NCBI GenBank assembly: GCA_038061815.1
Contig: JBBTYK010000012.1
Location: 1 to 16,477, forward strand
Reading direction: 5' to 3'
Source: JBBTXJ01 sp038061815
GTDB taxonomy: Bacteria > Patescibacteriota > Patescibacteriia > Magasanikbacterales > JBBTXJ01
DNA: 16,477 nt
Of this stretch, positions 6,430 to 14,263 are shown in pieces; the stretch's first letter is position 1, and each line of letters starts with the position of its first letter. Under the pieces are notes generated by a model. The model saw nothing but the letters and a program-made list of their open reading frames with translations, searched no databases and had not been told where the DNA came from. The translations under genes were made by a program, and so were the position numbers.

Positions 6430-6501
6430 CTCCGGGGGTGGGGGTCGGACCCACGACCGTCTCGTTAACAGCGAGCTGCTCTGCCACTGAGCTACCCCGG
6501 A
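6430..6501 (-). tRNA. tRNA-Asn (anticodon GTT)
   Basis: The minus strand folds as a 72-nt cloverleaf: acceptor TCCGGGG/CCCCGGA perfectly paired, D arm GCTC/GAGC, anticodon loop CTGTTAA with anticodon GTT, five-base variable loop, and T stem GTGGG/CCCAC. The discriminator is G, as expected for Asn. CCA is not encoded, so a nucleotidyltransferase must add it. Two oddities: the T loop reads TCCGACC, with C at position 55 where T is nearly universal, and the outermost anticodon-stem pair (27-43) is G/A. It has its own promoter upstream and no clear terminator downstream. Confidence 0.93.
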
Positions 6502-6519
6502 ATGCTCAAGAACGGGTTT

Positions 6520-6548
6520 AGTGTAACACAATAACGGGTGGCCGTCAA
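6520..6548 (-). promoter_or_regulatory. Promoter of the tRNA-Asn gene
   Basis: Minus strand reads TTGACG (6543-6548), 17 nt, TACACT (6520-6525). The predicted start is about 10 nt before the mature tRNA 5' end. The -35 lies 12 nt from the dispersed repeat that follows rpoD, so the tRNA probably has its own transcript and may also receive read-through from the rpoD operon. Confidence 0.72.
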
Positions 6549-6560
6549 TCCATTTTGATT

Positions 6561-6588
6561 AGATTGCTTCGCTACGCTCGCAATGACC
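6561..6588 (-). repeat. Dispersed GC-rich intergenic repeat after rpoD
   Basis: The core (minus strand CATTGCGAGCGTAGCGAAGC followed by AATCT) begins 2 nt beyond the rpoD stop. It matches, from memory, a short sequence scattered through intergenic regions of many unrelated bacteria. It has 5-bp terminal complementarity (ATTGC/GCAAT). Only one copy is visible in this window, so its repetitive nature is recalled knowledge, not something shown here. Confidence 0.5.
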
Positions 6589-6589
6589 A

Positions 6590-7888
6590 TTATATGTAAT
6601 CCTTCAGCTTTTCAATAATCTCCATGTTCTCCACGCGCTCAAGCGCTTTTGCTTCAATCTGGCGAATGCGTTCGCGCGTGACGTCAAACTCGCGGCCCAC
6701 CTCTTCCAGCGTATGCGTCACGCCATCCGTCAATCCGAATCGCATTTCCAGAATCTTTTGCTCGCGCGGCGAGAGTTCCGTAATGGACGTGCGCACGTAA
6801 TCGCGCAACACTTCAAGCGCAGCGGCGCGGTCAGGCGTGATGCTCTTATTATCCTCAATAAAGTCCTGCAGGCTGGAATCGTCGTCATCATCCCCCACCG
6901 ACGTTTCCAGCGACACCGTCTCCTGCGAAATCTTGATGATATGCTGAATCTTGCCGACATCCTCCCCCATCTCTGCCGCAATTTCTTCCGGCGTCGGGTC
7001 GCGGCCCAAATCCTGCAACAGCCGCCGGCTCACCTGCTGAAACTTGTTAATAGTTTCAACCATGTGCACCGGAATGCGAATGGTGCGCGACTGGTCGGCC
7101 AGCGCGCGTGTAATCGCCTGCCGAATCCACCACGTGGCGTATGTGGAAAATTTGTAACCCTTCTTGTATTCAAACTTTTTCACGGCGCGAAACAGTCCGA
7201 TATTGCCTTCCTGAATCAAATCCAACAGCGACAAACTTTTACCGACAAATTTTTTCGCGATGGACACCACCAGCCGCAAGTTCGCCAAAATGAGCGCGCG
7301 TTCGGCCTGACGGTCATTCCGCTCCTTGCGTTTCGCGAGCGCGACCTCCTGTTCCGCGTTCAACAACGGAATTTTTCCGATTTCGCGCAAATACATTTGC
7401 ACCGAGTCCTCGGTAATGGTGCCGAGGTCAAACGGCTGATTCGGGTCCATGTGAAACATCACCAGCACATCTTTGGCTTCCGCGCGGCGGCCCAGCAGAC
7501 CTTCTTTTAGCCCGACAATCTCCACTCCGTGCTTCTCGCATAAATTCAAAAACTCTTCGTACAAATCCACACAGTGCTCAAGATGGGGAAACGTCTGCAA
7601 AATTTCCACCTCGGTAGCGAACCCGCGGCTGCGGCCCTTGCGCACCAGCCGCCACACCTGCTCATCGGTTGGAATGACAATCGGTTCCGCCGGCGCCATC
7701 GGTTTTTTCATCGCATGCGGCTTTTTGTGCGCAGCTTTTTTCGCATGAAATGAAAAACGGGCGCGCGTGGATGCGTTCCGCTTATGCGTCTTTCGCGGCG
7801 TGGTTTGTTTTGGTGCGGATTTTTTGTGAGCTACTTTTCTTTTTCGCCGTACCTCCACCGGTCGGCGATGACGTGTACGTGCGGGCAT
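6590..7888 (-). CDS. rpoD: Primary RNA polymerase sigma factor RpoD (sigma-70)
   Basis: The housekeeping sigma factor directs RNA polymerase to -10/-35 promoters. In the 432 residues, region 1.2 is DSVQMYLREIGKIPLL (161-176). Region 2 includes ANLRLVVSIAKKF, LLDLIQEGNIGLFRAVKKF and the -10-reading FSTYATWWIRQAITRALADQ (247-266), ending in RTIRIPVHM. Region 3 spans about 277-345. Region 4 ends in the -35-binding helix-turn-helix TLEEVGREFDVTRERIRQIE (393-412). A region-1.1-like helical segment lies at about 74-140. Before it is a 65-residue tail of Lys, Arg and His with almost no acidic residues, which is unusual. The gene starts 21 nt after dnaG without a Shine-Dalgarno site, suggesting coupled translation. 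It matches the TTGACA/TATAAT-type promoters seen throughout the window. Confidence 0.97.
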   Translation of the reverse strand: MPARTRHRRPVEVRRKRKVAHKKSAPKQTTPRKTHKRNASTRARFSFHAKKAAHKKPHAMKKPMAPAEPIVIPTDEQVWRLVRKGRSRGFATEVEILQTFPHLEHCVDLYEEFLNLCEKHGVEIVGLKEGLLGRRAEAKDVLVMFHMDPNQPFDLGTITEDSVQMYLREIGKIPLLNAEQEVALAKRKERNDRQAERALILANLRLVVSIAKKFVGKSLSLLDLIQEGNIGLFRAVKKFEYKKGYKFSTYATWWIRQAITRALADQSRTIRIPVHMVETINKFQQVSRRLLQDLGRDPTPEEIAAEMGEDVGKIQHIIKISQETVSLETSVGDDDDDSSLQDFIEDNKSITPDRAAALEVLRDYVRTSITELSPREQKILEMRFGLTDGVTHTLEEVGREFDVTRERIRQIEAKALERVENMEIIEKLKDYI

Positions 7889-7909
7889 AGGTTGCGTAAC
7901 GGCGTTGCG

Positions 7910-9694
7910 TTACTTCAAACTTTTTAATTGCTCGAGCACCCCAGTGATACGAATAACATCACCGCGCCCCTCGGCCTCTTTGAGCGCAGCGATTAATCGT
8001 GTTCGTTCGTGCTCAAGCCACCCGTGCCGCAATGTAAGAGAAAGAATGTGCGCCTCTTGAACTGCGTCACGCTCGCTCATCTCTATGGTTTCAGCGAGGA
8101 GATGCAGACGGTCAAAGAGTTGTTGTGTGCGCTCTTCTCCAAGTGTTGCTCGGATAGCATGATACTCCTCATCGCGCGATGAGGGTTTGTTGTTTTTACA
8201 GTATAACACGAGGTACTCTCCCAATGCAACCAGTTCATGAACATCAGCAAGCGGCGGAATCTGCACGTGGTCCGCTAGCAGACGCGGATACCGCACGAGA
8301 AGCGCGAGCAGGCGCTCAAGGCGCTGCTCATTCGCTTCAACGCGCGCAGTTGGCGGTGGCGCGACTGATGACGGCGTAGCCGGTGTTTTTCGCAGCGCGC
8401 CCTGCATCCGTTCCACCTCCGCGCGCACATCGTCTTCGCGGACGCCGGTTCGTTCCGCGATGACGTGCATCCAGTAGCCGCGTTCAATCGCGCTCGGCAT
8501 CACCGCAATCATGCGGAGCGCCGGCGCGAGCGCCGTCACCACCGTGCGGATGGAAGGCGCATTATCAGGCGCCGTTCCGGAAGACAATGCTCGTCCAATG
8601 AAGAACAGCATAAACGGCTGGGCTCCCATGACCGCCTGCCGCCATACCGCCGGGTCTTTTTGCACGCAATCATCCGGGTCCTTGCCGGAACCTTCAGGCA
8701 GCGTAATCACTTTCACGTCAAATCCCAAGGAAAGCGCCAGCTCCACGCTGCGGATTGCCGCGGCAATACCGGCGGCGTCCATGTCAAACGCAATGCGCAA
8801 TTCGTTCGCGTAGCGCTTCAATAACCGCAGTTGCTGTTCCGTAAACGCGGTGCCCGATGACGCCACTACCGGTTCTAAACCCGCCTTGTGACACGCAATC
8901 AAATCCATTTGTCCCTCCACCACGATGACGTATTTTTGCTGGCGAATCGCTTGCTTGGCGATATGCAAGCCGTACAGCACCGCACCTTTATTGTACACGG
9001 GCGTCTCCGGCGTATTCACATACTTGCCTCCCGCATCCGCCTTTTCTTCCAGCAATCGTCCGGTGAATCCAACCACCGCGCCGTGGATGTCGCAAATGGG
9101 AAACATGACACGGCCGCGAAAACGGTCATACCCGCTCCCTTGTTTTCCCGGCACCGTGAGGCCGCTCGCCACGCAATCTTCAACGCCGAATCCGCGCCGC
9201 ATTAGCGCGCGCGTCAGCAAATCCCATTCATCCGGCACGAATCCAATCATAAACCGCTCCACGAGTTCCGCCGGCACGCCGCGCCGTGCGATGTAATCGC
9301 GCGCTCCTACCGCACGCGGCGATTTCAAAAATCCCTGATGATACCACTGCGCCGTGAATGCAAGAACGTCCAGCACGCGATTTTTCTGGCTCGTCTGCAC
9401 CTCTGTCCGCGCCCGATGCTCCAATTTCACGCCTGCGCGTTCCGCCAACATGCGCAACGCCTCTACAAACTGCATCCCCTCCATCTCCTGCACGAACGCA
9501 AATACGTCGCCTCCCTTGCTGCATCCAAAACAGTGCCACATCTGCCGCTCGCGGCTCACGATGAATGACGGCGTTTTTTCCTGATGGAACGGACACCGCG
9601 CTTTGAAATACGAACCAACCTGCTTCAGCGGCAGGTATTCTTGAATGAAATCCGCAATGTCAATGCGGTCTTTAATGAGTTGCGTGTCGGCCAT
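7910..9694 (-). CDS. dnaG: DNA primase DnaG
   Basis: Synthesises RNA primers at the replication fork together with the DnaB helicase. In the 594 residues, the CHC2 zinc-binding domain shows CPFH (C34, H37) and CFGC (C55, C58). The catalytic core has GRVMFPICDIHGAVVGFTGR (194-213). The TOPRIM domain has VVEGQMD (E260) and AFDMDAAG (D304, D306) as metal ligands. The C-terminal part (from about 440) is helical and matches the expected helicase-binding region in position. The start MADTQLIKDRID at 9694 was chosen because it matches the family N-terminus and has AGGAGG at 9707-9712, although the 12-nt spacing is long. An upstream in-frame ATG at 9799 would add a basic, unrelated 35 residues. The first 23 nt overlap the end of the upstream small gene, suggesting translational coupling. 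Confidence 0.97.
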   Translation of the reverse strand: MADTQLIKDRIDIADFIQEYLPLKQVGSYFKARCPFHQEKTPSFIVSRERQMWHCFGCSKGGDVFAFVQEMEGMQFVEALRMLAERAGVKLEHRARTEVQTSQKNRVLDVLAFTAQWYHQGFLKSPRAVGARDYIARRGVPAELVERFMIGFVPDEWDLLTRALMRRGFGVEDCVASGLTVPGKQGSGYDRFRGRVMFPICDIHGAVVGFTGRLLEEKADAGGKYVNTPETPVYNKGAVLYGLHIAKQAIRQQKYVIVVEGQMDLIACHKAGLEPVVASSGTAFTEQQLRLLKRYANELRIAFDMDAAGIAAAIRSVELALSLGFDVKVITLPEGSGKDPDDCVQKDPAVWRQAVMGAQPFMLFFIGRALSSGTAPDNAPSIRTVVTALAPALRMIAVMPSAIERGYWMHVIAERTGVREDDVRAEVERMQGALRKTPATPSSVAPPPTARVEANEQRLERLLALLVRYPRLLADHVQIPPLADVHELVALGEYLVLYCKNNKPSSRDEEYHAIRATLGEERTQQLFDRLHLLAETIEMSERDAVQEAHILSLTLRHGWLEHERTRLIAALKEAEGRGDVIRITGVLEQLKSLK

Positions 9695-9986
9695 ACTGCG
9701 CCACCGCCTCCTGAATCCGCGCCGCCTCCCGTTCAACCAACTCACCTTCGTACTCTCCGCCATGCCGCGAGCCGTACGCTTTGGATTCCTGCATGTCAAG
9801 ATGCAATTTCAATGCCCATCCGTCAGGCCGTTCCTCTATATACCCGTGAAAACGCGGAAAACGCGCACCGGAAAGGCGCATCGCAAAACTCGGCTCCGTC
9901 GCGTTGCGGTCATGGTGCTCGTTATAACCCAATCGTTGCATCACTACACGAATATTTTCGTTCGTGCTCGGTAATGTAATCGTCAT
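9672..9986 (-). CDS. Small conserved-looking hypothetical protein upstream of dnaG
   Basis: Function unknown. The 104-residue soluble protein contains MQRLGYNEH, FAMRLSGARFPRFHGYIEE (35-53), a strand WALKLHLDMQESK (57-69), then RHGGEYEGELVEREAARI (74-91). From memory, similar short proteins with a (H)SGEYDGELVEEEAERI-like ending occur in Patescibacteria genomes, which I cannot verify here. There is no membrane segment, signal peptide or Cys. The start at 9986 was chosen because -10 TATATC (9996-10001) lies 9 nt upstream. The longer frame to 10205 would run through the divergent surface gene. It overlaps dnaG by 23 nt, so it is the first gene of a dnaG-rpoD operon, at the place where many bacteria have rpsU. 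A role linked to priming or DNA handling is inference from position only. Confidence 0.78.
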   Translation of the reverse strand: MTITLPSTNENIRVVMQRLGYNEHHDRNATEPSFAMRLSGARFPRFHGYIEERPDGWALKLHLDMQESKAYGSRHGGEYEGELVEREAARIQEAVAQYGRHATH

Positions 9987-9994
9987 AGTTTCTG

Positions 9995-10003
9995 TGATAT
10001 ACT
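9995..10003 (+). promoter_or_regulatory. Overlapping divergent -10 elements (surface gene / dnaG operon)
   Basis: The plus strand reads TGATATACT, a TGn-extended -10 (TATACT at 9998-10003), predicting a start near 10010 and a 44-nt leader for the surface-protein gene. The minus strand reads TATATC at 9996-10001, a -10 for the small gene-dnaG-rpoD operon, with its start near the ATG at 9986. Neither has a good -35. The two -10s share four base pairs, so polymerase cannot occupy both at once. Confidence 0.5.
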
Positions 10004-10053
10004 GCCTCACGAGCCCTCGTAAGGCGAATGTATTTTTAACGTCCTCAACATAT

Positions 10054-12831
10054 ATGACCAACACTATTTTCCGCACCACCGTTACGGCGGCGCTTGTCTT
10101 GGCGCTTACCGCTCCCGCCCTTGCGAATGCCGCCCCGATTCCGAGCACCGCTCCCACGGCCACCGTGGCACGCGGCCAGAAAGAAGTACTGGTAATGGAT
10201 TTCACCTTGCCGGCCTATGCCGGCGATGCCGTCGTTGACGCCGATGGAGGCGTCACCGAAGACGTCGGCGTGCCGCTCGTTCAAGCGGGCGCGCCACTGC
10301 ACAACATACCATCTTCCGCCCGTCTTGCCTATGGCATCGGTGGACAGTCCGACCCAAAATCCATTTGGATTGACCGCGATGGGAGCAAGCGCTACACCCC
10401 CAACTTTAGCGCTGATACGACCGTTGCGCAACCCGATGTACTCGGGCTTCCCGTTCCCGACGGCGACGTGAGCGCGCCGCTCAAAACAGGCGGCATGGGT
10501 AATCTCAAAATCCTCGTTTCCAATCCCACGGAATTAAACACGTGGCACCCCACCGACAGCGATGCGCTCTACAAAGACAGCGGACTGATTACCAATTTGG
10601 TGGATAGCGGCGATGCGCGCGTTTCTGCGGGCATACGTTTCAAACAGCAATCCGAGCTCGTTCCCGATAAAGCCATGATTCTGCTCCGCGCCGCCGGCAA
10701 CATCTGCCCCACCGGCATTGCGCCAGAAGATTTCGTGCATATCCTCGGCAAACCGAATATCGCGGTAAAGGAAATCATCTATGACCATGAACTAGCGTCA
10801 GGCGCGTGCACCGCGCAAGTCGTTCTCTACACTGCCGTCTATTCATACTCCATTGAAGACCAGTTTGAACTGGTGACGCCGTACGTCGGCGAATTGAACA
10901 TCACCGACCTCAAAGACAATGGCGACAACGGCGTGCCGGATGCGCAGACAAAATCCATTAAAATACTTTCCGGCACCGCCAAGGGTATTGCGGCCGGCGA
11001 CATCATCCGCATTGTGCGCGGCAACGCATCAATCCGATTTCGCGTTGATGAGCTGTCAAGCGTTGCAAAAGTGTTAAACGTCACCTATCTGGACGGCAGT
11101 TTGGAAGGCCCGCCGGGCGACTATGGCGTTGCCGTCACCGAACACAAAAACCACAGCAGCACACTGACCGGCCTCCTCTCTGGATTGCCGAACTGGGTGC
11201 AATACGCGGATGAAAATGGCGACAACGTTTGGAACAACAACGAACCGCTCTACAGCGATGAAGACGGTAACGGCGTGGTATCAAAAAACGACAAACGTCT
11301 CACCGGCACCACGGCGGAAAAACGACTGCTCAAAAAAGCAGGCGCCGTGGATAGTCTGGGCGGTGTGTATGTGGACAGCGCAACCATGGCCGCACCGAAA
11401 TGGTTGAGCCAACTTAAACCATGGGCGGAAGGAGTTGACATCGCCATTGACCATGATAACGACGGCTTCTACAACCTTGACCAACTGCGGAACATCACGG
11501 TGCGCAATCAAGGAACTGCTATCATCACCGACATTACGCGCGTGCAATTGTGGATGGAAGACAGCGGCATGGCCGGTTTTCAGGGCAGCTTCACGGACCA
11601 ATCAAGCGACCTGCTTATGGGGTCCTTCGTCTATGATGCAAGCGCCCAACACTGGCGTATCGCCAATCTGGACCAGCCGCTGATTACCGCCGAGCGATTC
11701 TACATCACGGCTAATGTGGCAACGAACGCCGGCGACCAGCGAACCATGCAGTTTGCCATCGCCAAAGACGACATCGGCACGACACATCGCACGCTTCCGG
11801 ATGCCGTATCCGCAAATAGCAATGCTCAAACCATCAGCGCGGCGGCACAAATACCGCCCGAACAGCAAGGGCCGGCCGGGGTCTCGGCGCAAAATTCTAT
11901 CGTGCATATTGTTGACCGAACGAGCGCTCCCTCTGACGGCACATCACTGATAACGATTGAAATTGAGGTGCGCGACACTAATAACGAACGCATGCCGAAC
12001 AAAACGGCGCAACTGGAACGATTGCGCGCCGCCGAGGATAACGTGCTCTCAACGCAACAAAAAGTCACCAATGGGCTCGGCATCGCCTCGTTCCCGGTGA
12101 CTTCGCAGGAAGCTGGCGTATTCCGCTTCCGCGGCCGCGTAGGGACGCTTCTGCTCGGCAGCGCGACGGTTACTTTCACCGCCGTTGGTGACGAACCGCC
12201 GGGGCCAACGCCGGGCGGCAAAGCGGGCCTCGTGGAGGGTGACCTGTTCATGTCGGCATCGGCAGGAAAAGGCGGCACCGTGTACTACTACGCCAACAAT
12301 AAAAAGTATCCGTTCCCCAATGAAAAGGTGTATCTGTCATGGTATCCGGATTTCAAAAGCGTCACCATCAAAAAAATCAACGCGGTTGATGTGGGCGACA
12401 TCGCTTGGGGAACGAATGTGCGCTACCGTCCCGGCACGCGCATGATAAAGGTGCCGGATGACCAGAAGGTATACGCCGTGACGCTCGGCGGAAAAGTATG
12501 CTGGGTGAAAAACGAAGATGTGGCAAAAAAATTCTACGGCCCCACGTGGAACAAAAAGATTGACGACCTCTTGGCTTCACTCTTCGTGGGGACCTATCGC
12601 AATGACCCAACATGTGACCTGACGCTGGATTCCAAATATCCCAGCGGCACGATTCTCGCCATGAACGGCAAAAACTATTATGTGGATGGCGCGCGGGTAC
12701 GGCTCATTGACGACGCGGCATGGACAAGCAATCGCTTCCGCAATGAATTCGTACTGCAAGTTTCTTCACTTGATAACTACGAAGCCGGCCCGCCGGTGTA
12801 TGTGGGAGAGTTTAGTCGCGCGGTTGACTAG
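10054..12831 (+). CDS. Large secreted surface protein with Ig-like and Ca-loop modules
   Basis: 925 residues from MTNTIFRTTVTAALVLALTA, a classical signal peptide likely cleaved near ANAA (24-27). Three EF-hand or dockerin-like acidic loops are seen: DENGDNVWNNNE (386-397), DEDGNGVVSKND (402-413) and DHDNDGFYNLDQ (467-478). Residues 610-710 look like a bacterial Ig-like (invasin-type, Big_1) domain: SAPSDGTSLITIEIEVRDTN, then NGLGIASFPVTSQEAGVFRF. The C-terminus (725-890) matches, from memory, a module common in Parcubacteria surface proteins: KKYPFPNEKVYLSWYPDF, NVRYRPGTRMIKVPD, KVYAVTLGGKVCWV, then a shorter second copy (GTILAMNGKNYYVDGARVRL). There is no sortase motif or C-terminal anchor. 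The start at 10054 gives the clean signal peptide, although no Shine-Dalgarno site is visible; a longer frame from 9964 includes promoter DNA. A surface or attachment role is inferred. The last 20 nt overlap the convergent gene. Confidence 0.88.
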   Translation: MTNTIFRTTVTAALVLALTAPALANAAPIPSTAPTATVARGQKEVLVMDFTLPAYAGDAVVDADGGVTEDVGVPLVQAGAPLHNIPSSARLAYGIGGQSDPKSIWIDRDGSKRYTPNFSADTTVAQPDVLGLPVPDGDVSAPLKTGGMGNLKILVSNPTELNTWHPTDSDALYKDSGLITNLVDSGDARVSAGIRFKQQSELVPDKAMILLRAAGNICPTGIAPEDFVHILGKPNIAVKEIIYDHELASGACTAQVVLYTAVYSYSIEDQFELVTPYVGELNITDLKDNGDNGVPDAQTKSIKILSGTAKGIAAGDIIRIVRGNASIRFRVDELSSVAKVLNVTYLDGSLEGPPGDYGVAVTEHKNHSSTLTGLLSGLPNWVQYADENGDNVWNNNEPLYSDEDGNGVVSKNDKRLTGTTAEKRLLKKAGAVDSLGGVYVDSATMAAPKWLSQLKPWAEGVDIAIDHDNDGFYNLDQLRNITVRNQGTAIITDITRVQLWMEDSGMAGFQGSFTDQSSDLLMGSFVYDASAQHWRIANLDQPLITAERFYITANVATNAGDQRTMQFAIAKDDIGTTHRTLPDAVSANSNAQTISAAAQIPPEQQGPAGVSAQNSIVHIVDRTSAPSDGTSLITIEIEVRDTNNERMPNKTAQLERLRAAEDNVLSTQQKVTNGLGIASFPVTSQEAGVFRFRGRVGTLLLGSATVTFTAVGDEPPGPTPGGKAGLVEGDLFMSASAGKGGTVYYYANNKKYPFPNEKVYLSWYPDFKSVTIKKINAVDVGDIAWGTNVRYRPGTRMIKVPDDQKVYAVTLGGKVCWVKNEDVAKKFYGPTWNKKIDDLLASLFVGTYRNDPTCDLTLDSKYPSGTILAMNGKNYYVDGARVRLIDDAAWTSNRFRNEFVLQVSSLDNYEAGPPVYVGEFSRAVD

Positions 12832-14263
12832 CGCCCACAAATCGCACCAGCGGATTCGGACGATGGATGTAGTGAATCCCGAATTGGCTCTTGAACCGCG
12901 AAAATCCGCGCCATGACCACGGGTCGCCAAAAGTCCAGAAGACGCCGAAATTCAAAAAGCGTATCCCCTGCCGAATGCAGTGCTGAAACCAGTGATCAAT
13001 CAGGCCAGTGCTGGCGGATGTTGATATGGCATCGGGATGGACAAATGAAACAAGATGCGTGGAATGCGATGCGTCCATCGTATCCACCACCGCGAGACCG
13101 GCCATAACGCGGCCGGTTTTGCGTTCGCGGACGACGAACAGATGCGTATCAGCACCATGGAACGCGCGCCGACGGCGCACCATCTTGATAAAATCTCCGC
13201 GGAGGTACCGCGGCACGCGTGTGGCATCACGATACGCCACAACAAACGCATCTTCCGCCGCTTCCTCAATCTCATACGCCTGTTCTCGCAGCCATCGCCG
13301 CCGATGTCGTTGCGCATGCGGTGTCCATGATTCCCAATATCGCTCCGGATTTTTTATTTCCGCAAATCCCGTGCGTCGAAAATTCATTTGTATAAACGAC
13401 CGATGCCACCCCGTCGGTTTGTCCAATCGCGTGAGCGGTTGCCAGATGACCATCCGCCGCGGGCCGGGTTCAATTTGCGGTTCAACATCCGTTTCATAGC
13501 CTTCAAAACACAGCGGCCCGTGCCACCACCGCGCGCCCCAGCACTCCTCGCTTCCCACGAGATACGCGCGGGTGCGTGGATCGCAATCGCCGCGTACATA
13601 GGATGGCGATTGCTTCACCGTTGTGTAACCATCTGGCAACGGGTCGCCCACCATCCCACATCCTCGCGGACGATACAGTGCAACGGTATTATACCAATAC
13701 CGCCAGGTCGCCTGTCGTGATAACGCGTGATCAAAAAATGGCAACACTGCGTTTGTTTGATACACGTTCAGCAATAGATACCCGCGTGGTGCCAGCTTGG
13801 ATGCGAGGGCCCAAATAAAAGACGCATCCACAAGCACTGGTGACGGATCAGAACCGCGGAACAGGTCAACCGTGATGAGGTCATACGTCTGCGCCAATGT
13901 GGGCACGAGCTCACGTGCATCACCCTCCTTAATACTGATACGTTCATCGGGTGTGTAGATGCGCAGTGTTCGAGCAAGATGAATCATCACGGGATCCCAC
14001 TCAATGACGGTGATGAACGCACCGGGGAATCGTCGCCGCAGCAGCGGCAGCTGTCCACCGGCACCGAGCCCCAAGGAGAGTACCTGTTTGATTGACCTGC
14101 GTTCCGGTATACGCCGTAGCGCCTTCTTCCACAGTGCACGTACATAGGGTGTGGTCTGGCCACATCCACCTGCCGTCACTTCCCACCGCCCAAACCACCG
14201 TGTGCACTGAATGAGGCCATTTTTCTCTGACGGGTATTTGTGATGCTCATACCACCAGCTCAT
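12812..14263 (-). CDS. Spermidine-synthase-like methyltransferase fused to FemAB-like acyltransferase
   Basis: 483 residues, two domains. The N-terminal part (about 1-170) has the Rossmann fold of spermidine-synthase-like enzymes: VLSLGLGAGGQLPLL (61-75), the acidic EWDP (88-91), EGDARELV (113-120) and YDLITVDLFRG (127-137). This resembles stand-alone SpeE-like proteins of unknown substrate more than true spermidine synthase, whose DSSDPIGP motif is absent. A linker with several Trp, Cys and Gly (195-265) follows. The C-terminal part (about 270-475) resembles FemAB/GNAT-type (Acetyltransf_6-like) transferases: THLFVVRERKTGRVMAGLAV (373-392), LIDHWFQHCIRQGIRFLNFG (421-440), then a GDPWSWRGFSRFKSQFG core. 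FemAB enzymes add amino acids to cell-wall precursors. No signal peptide, so cytoplasmic. Upstream is the divergent zinc-ribbon promoter. Combined modification of an envelope precursor is inference. Confidence 0.78.
   Translation of the reverse strand: MSWWYEHHKYPSEKNGLIQCTRWFGRWEVTAGGCGQTTPYVRALWKKALRRIPERRSIKQVLSLGLGAGGQLPLLRRRFPGAFITVIEWDPVMIHLARTLRIYTPDERISIKEGDARELVPTLAQTYDLITVDLFRGSDPSPVLVDASFIWALASKLAPRGYLLLNVYQTNAVLPFFDHALSRQATWRYWYNTVALYRPRGCGMVGDPLPDGYTTVKQSPSYVRGDCDPRTRAYLVGSEECWGARWWHGPLCFEGYETDVEPQIEPGPRRMVIWQPLTRLDKPTGWHRSFIQMNFRRTGFAEIKNPERYWESWTPHAQRHRRRWLREQAYEIEEAAEDAFVVAYRDATRVPRYLRGDFIKMVRRRRAFHGADTHLFVVRERKTGRVMAGLAVVDTMDASHSTHLVSFVHPDAISTSASTGLIDHWFQHCIRQGIRFLNFGVFWTFGDPWSWRGFSRFKSQFGIHYIHRPNPLVRFVGASQPRD

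Noticed and set aside
6713..7510. 265-codon frame antisense to rpoD
   Set aside because: rpoD is unambiguous; the antisense frame is a shadow of conserved codons.
7891..7909. Short GTTGCGTAAC / GTTGCGTTAC direct repeat between dnaG and rpoD
   Set aside because: Two 10-base near-copies only; it does not form a hairpin and is compatible with chance.
9987..10205. Extended 177-residue version of the protein upstream of dnaG
   Set aside because: The extra 73 residues are antisense to the signal peptide and promoter of the divergent surface gene.
13008..13499. Plus-strand frames inside the methyltransferase-FemAB gene
   Set aside because: Arg/Cys-rich shadow translations opposite well-defined enzyme motifs.
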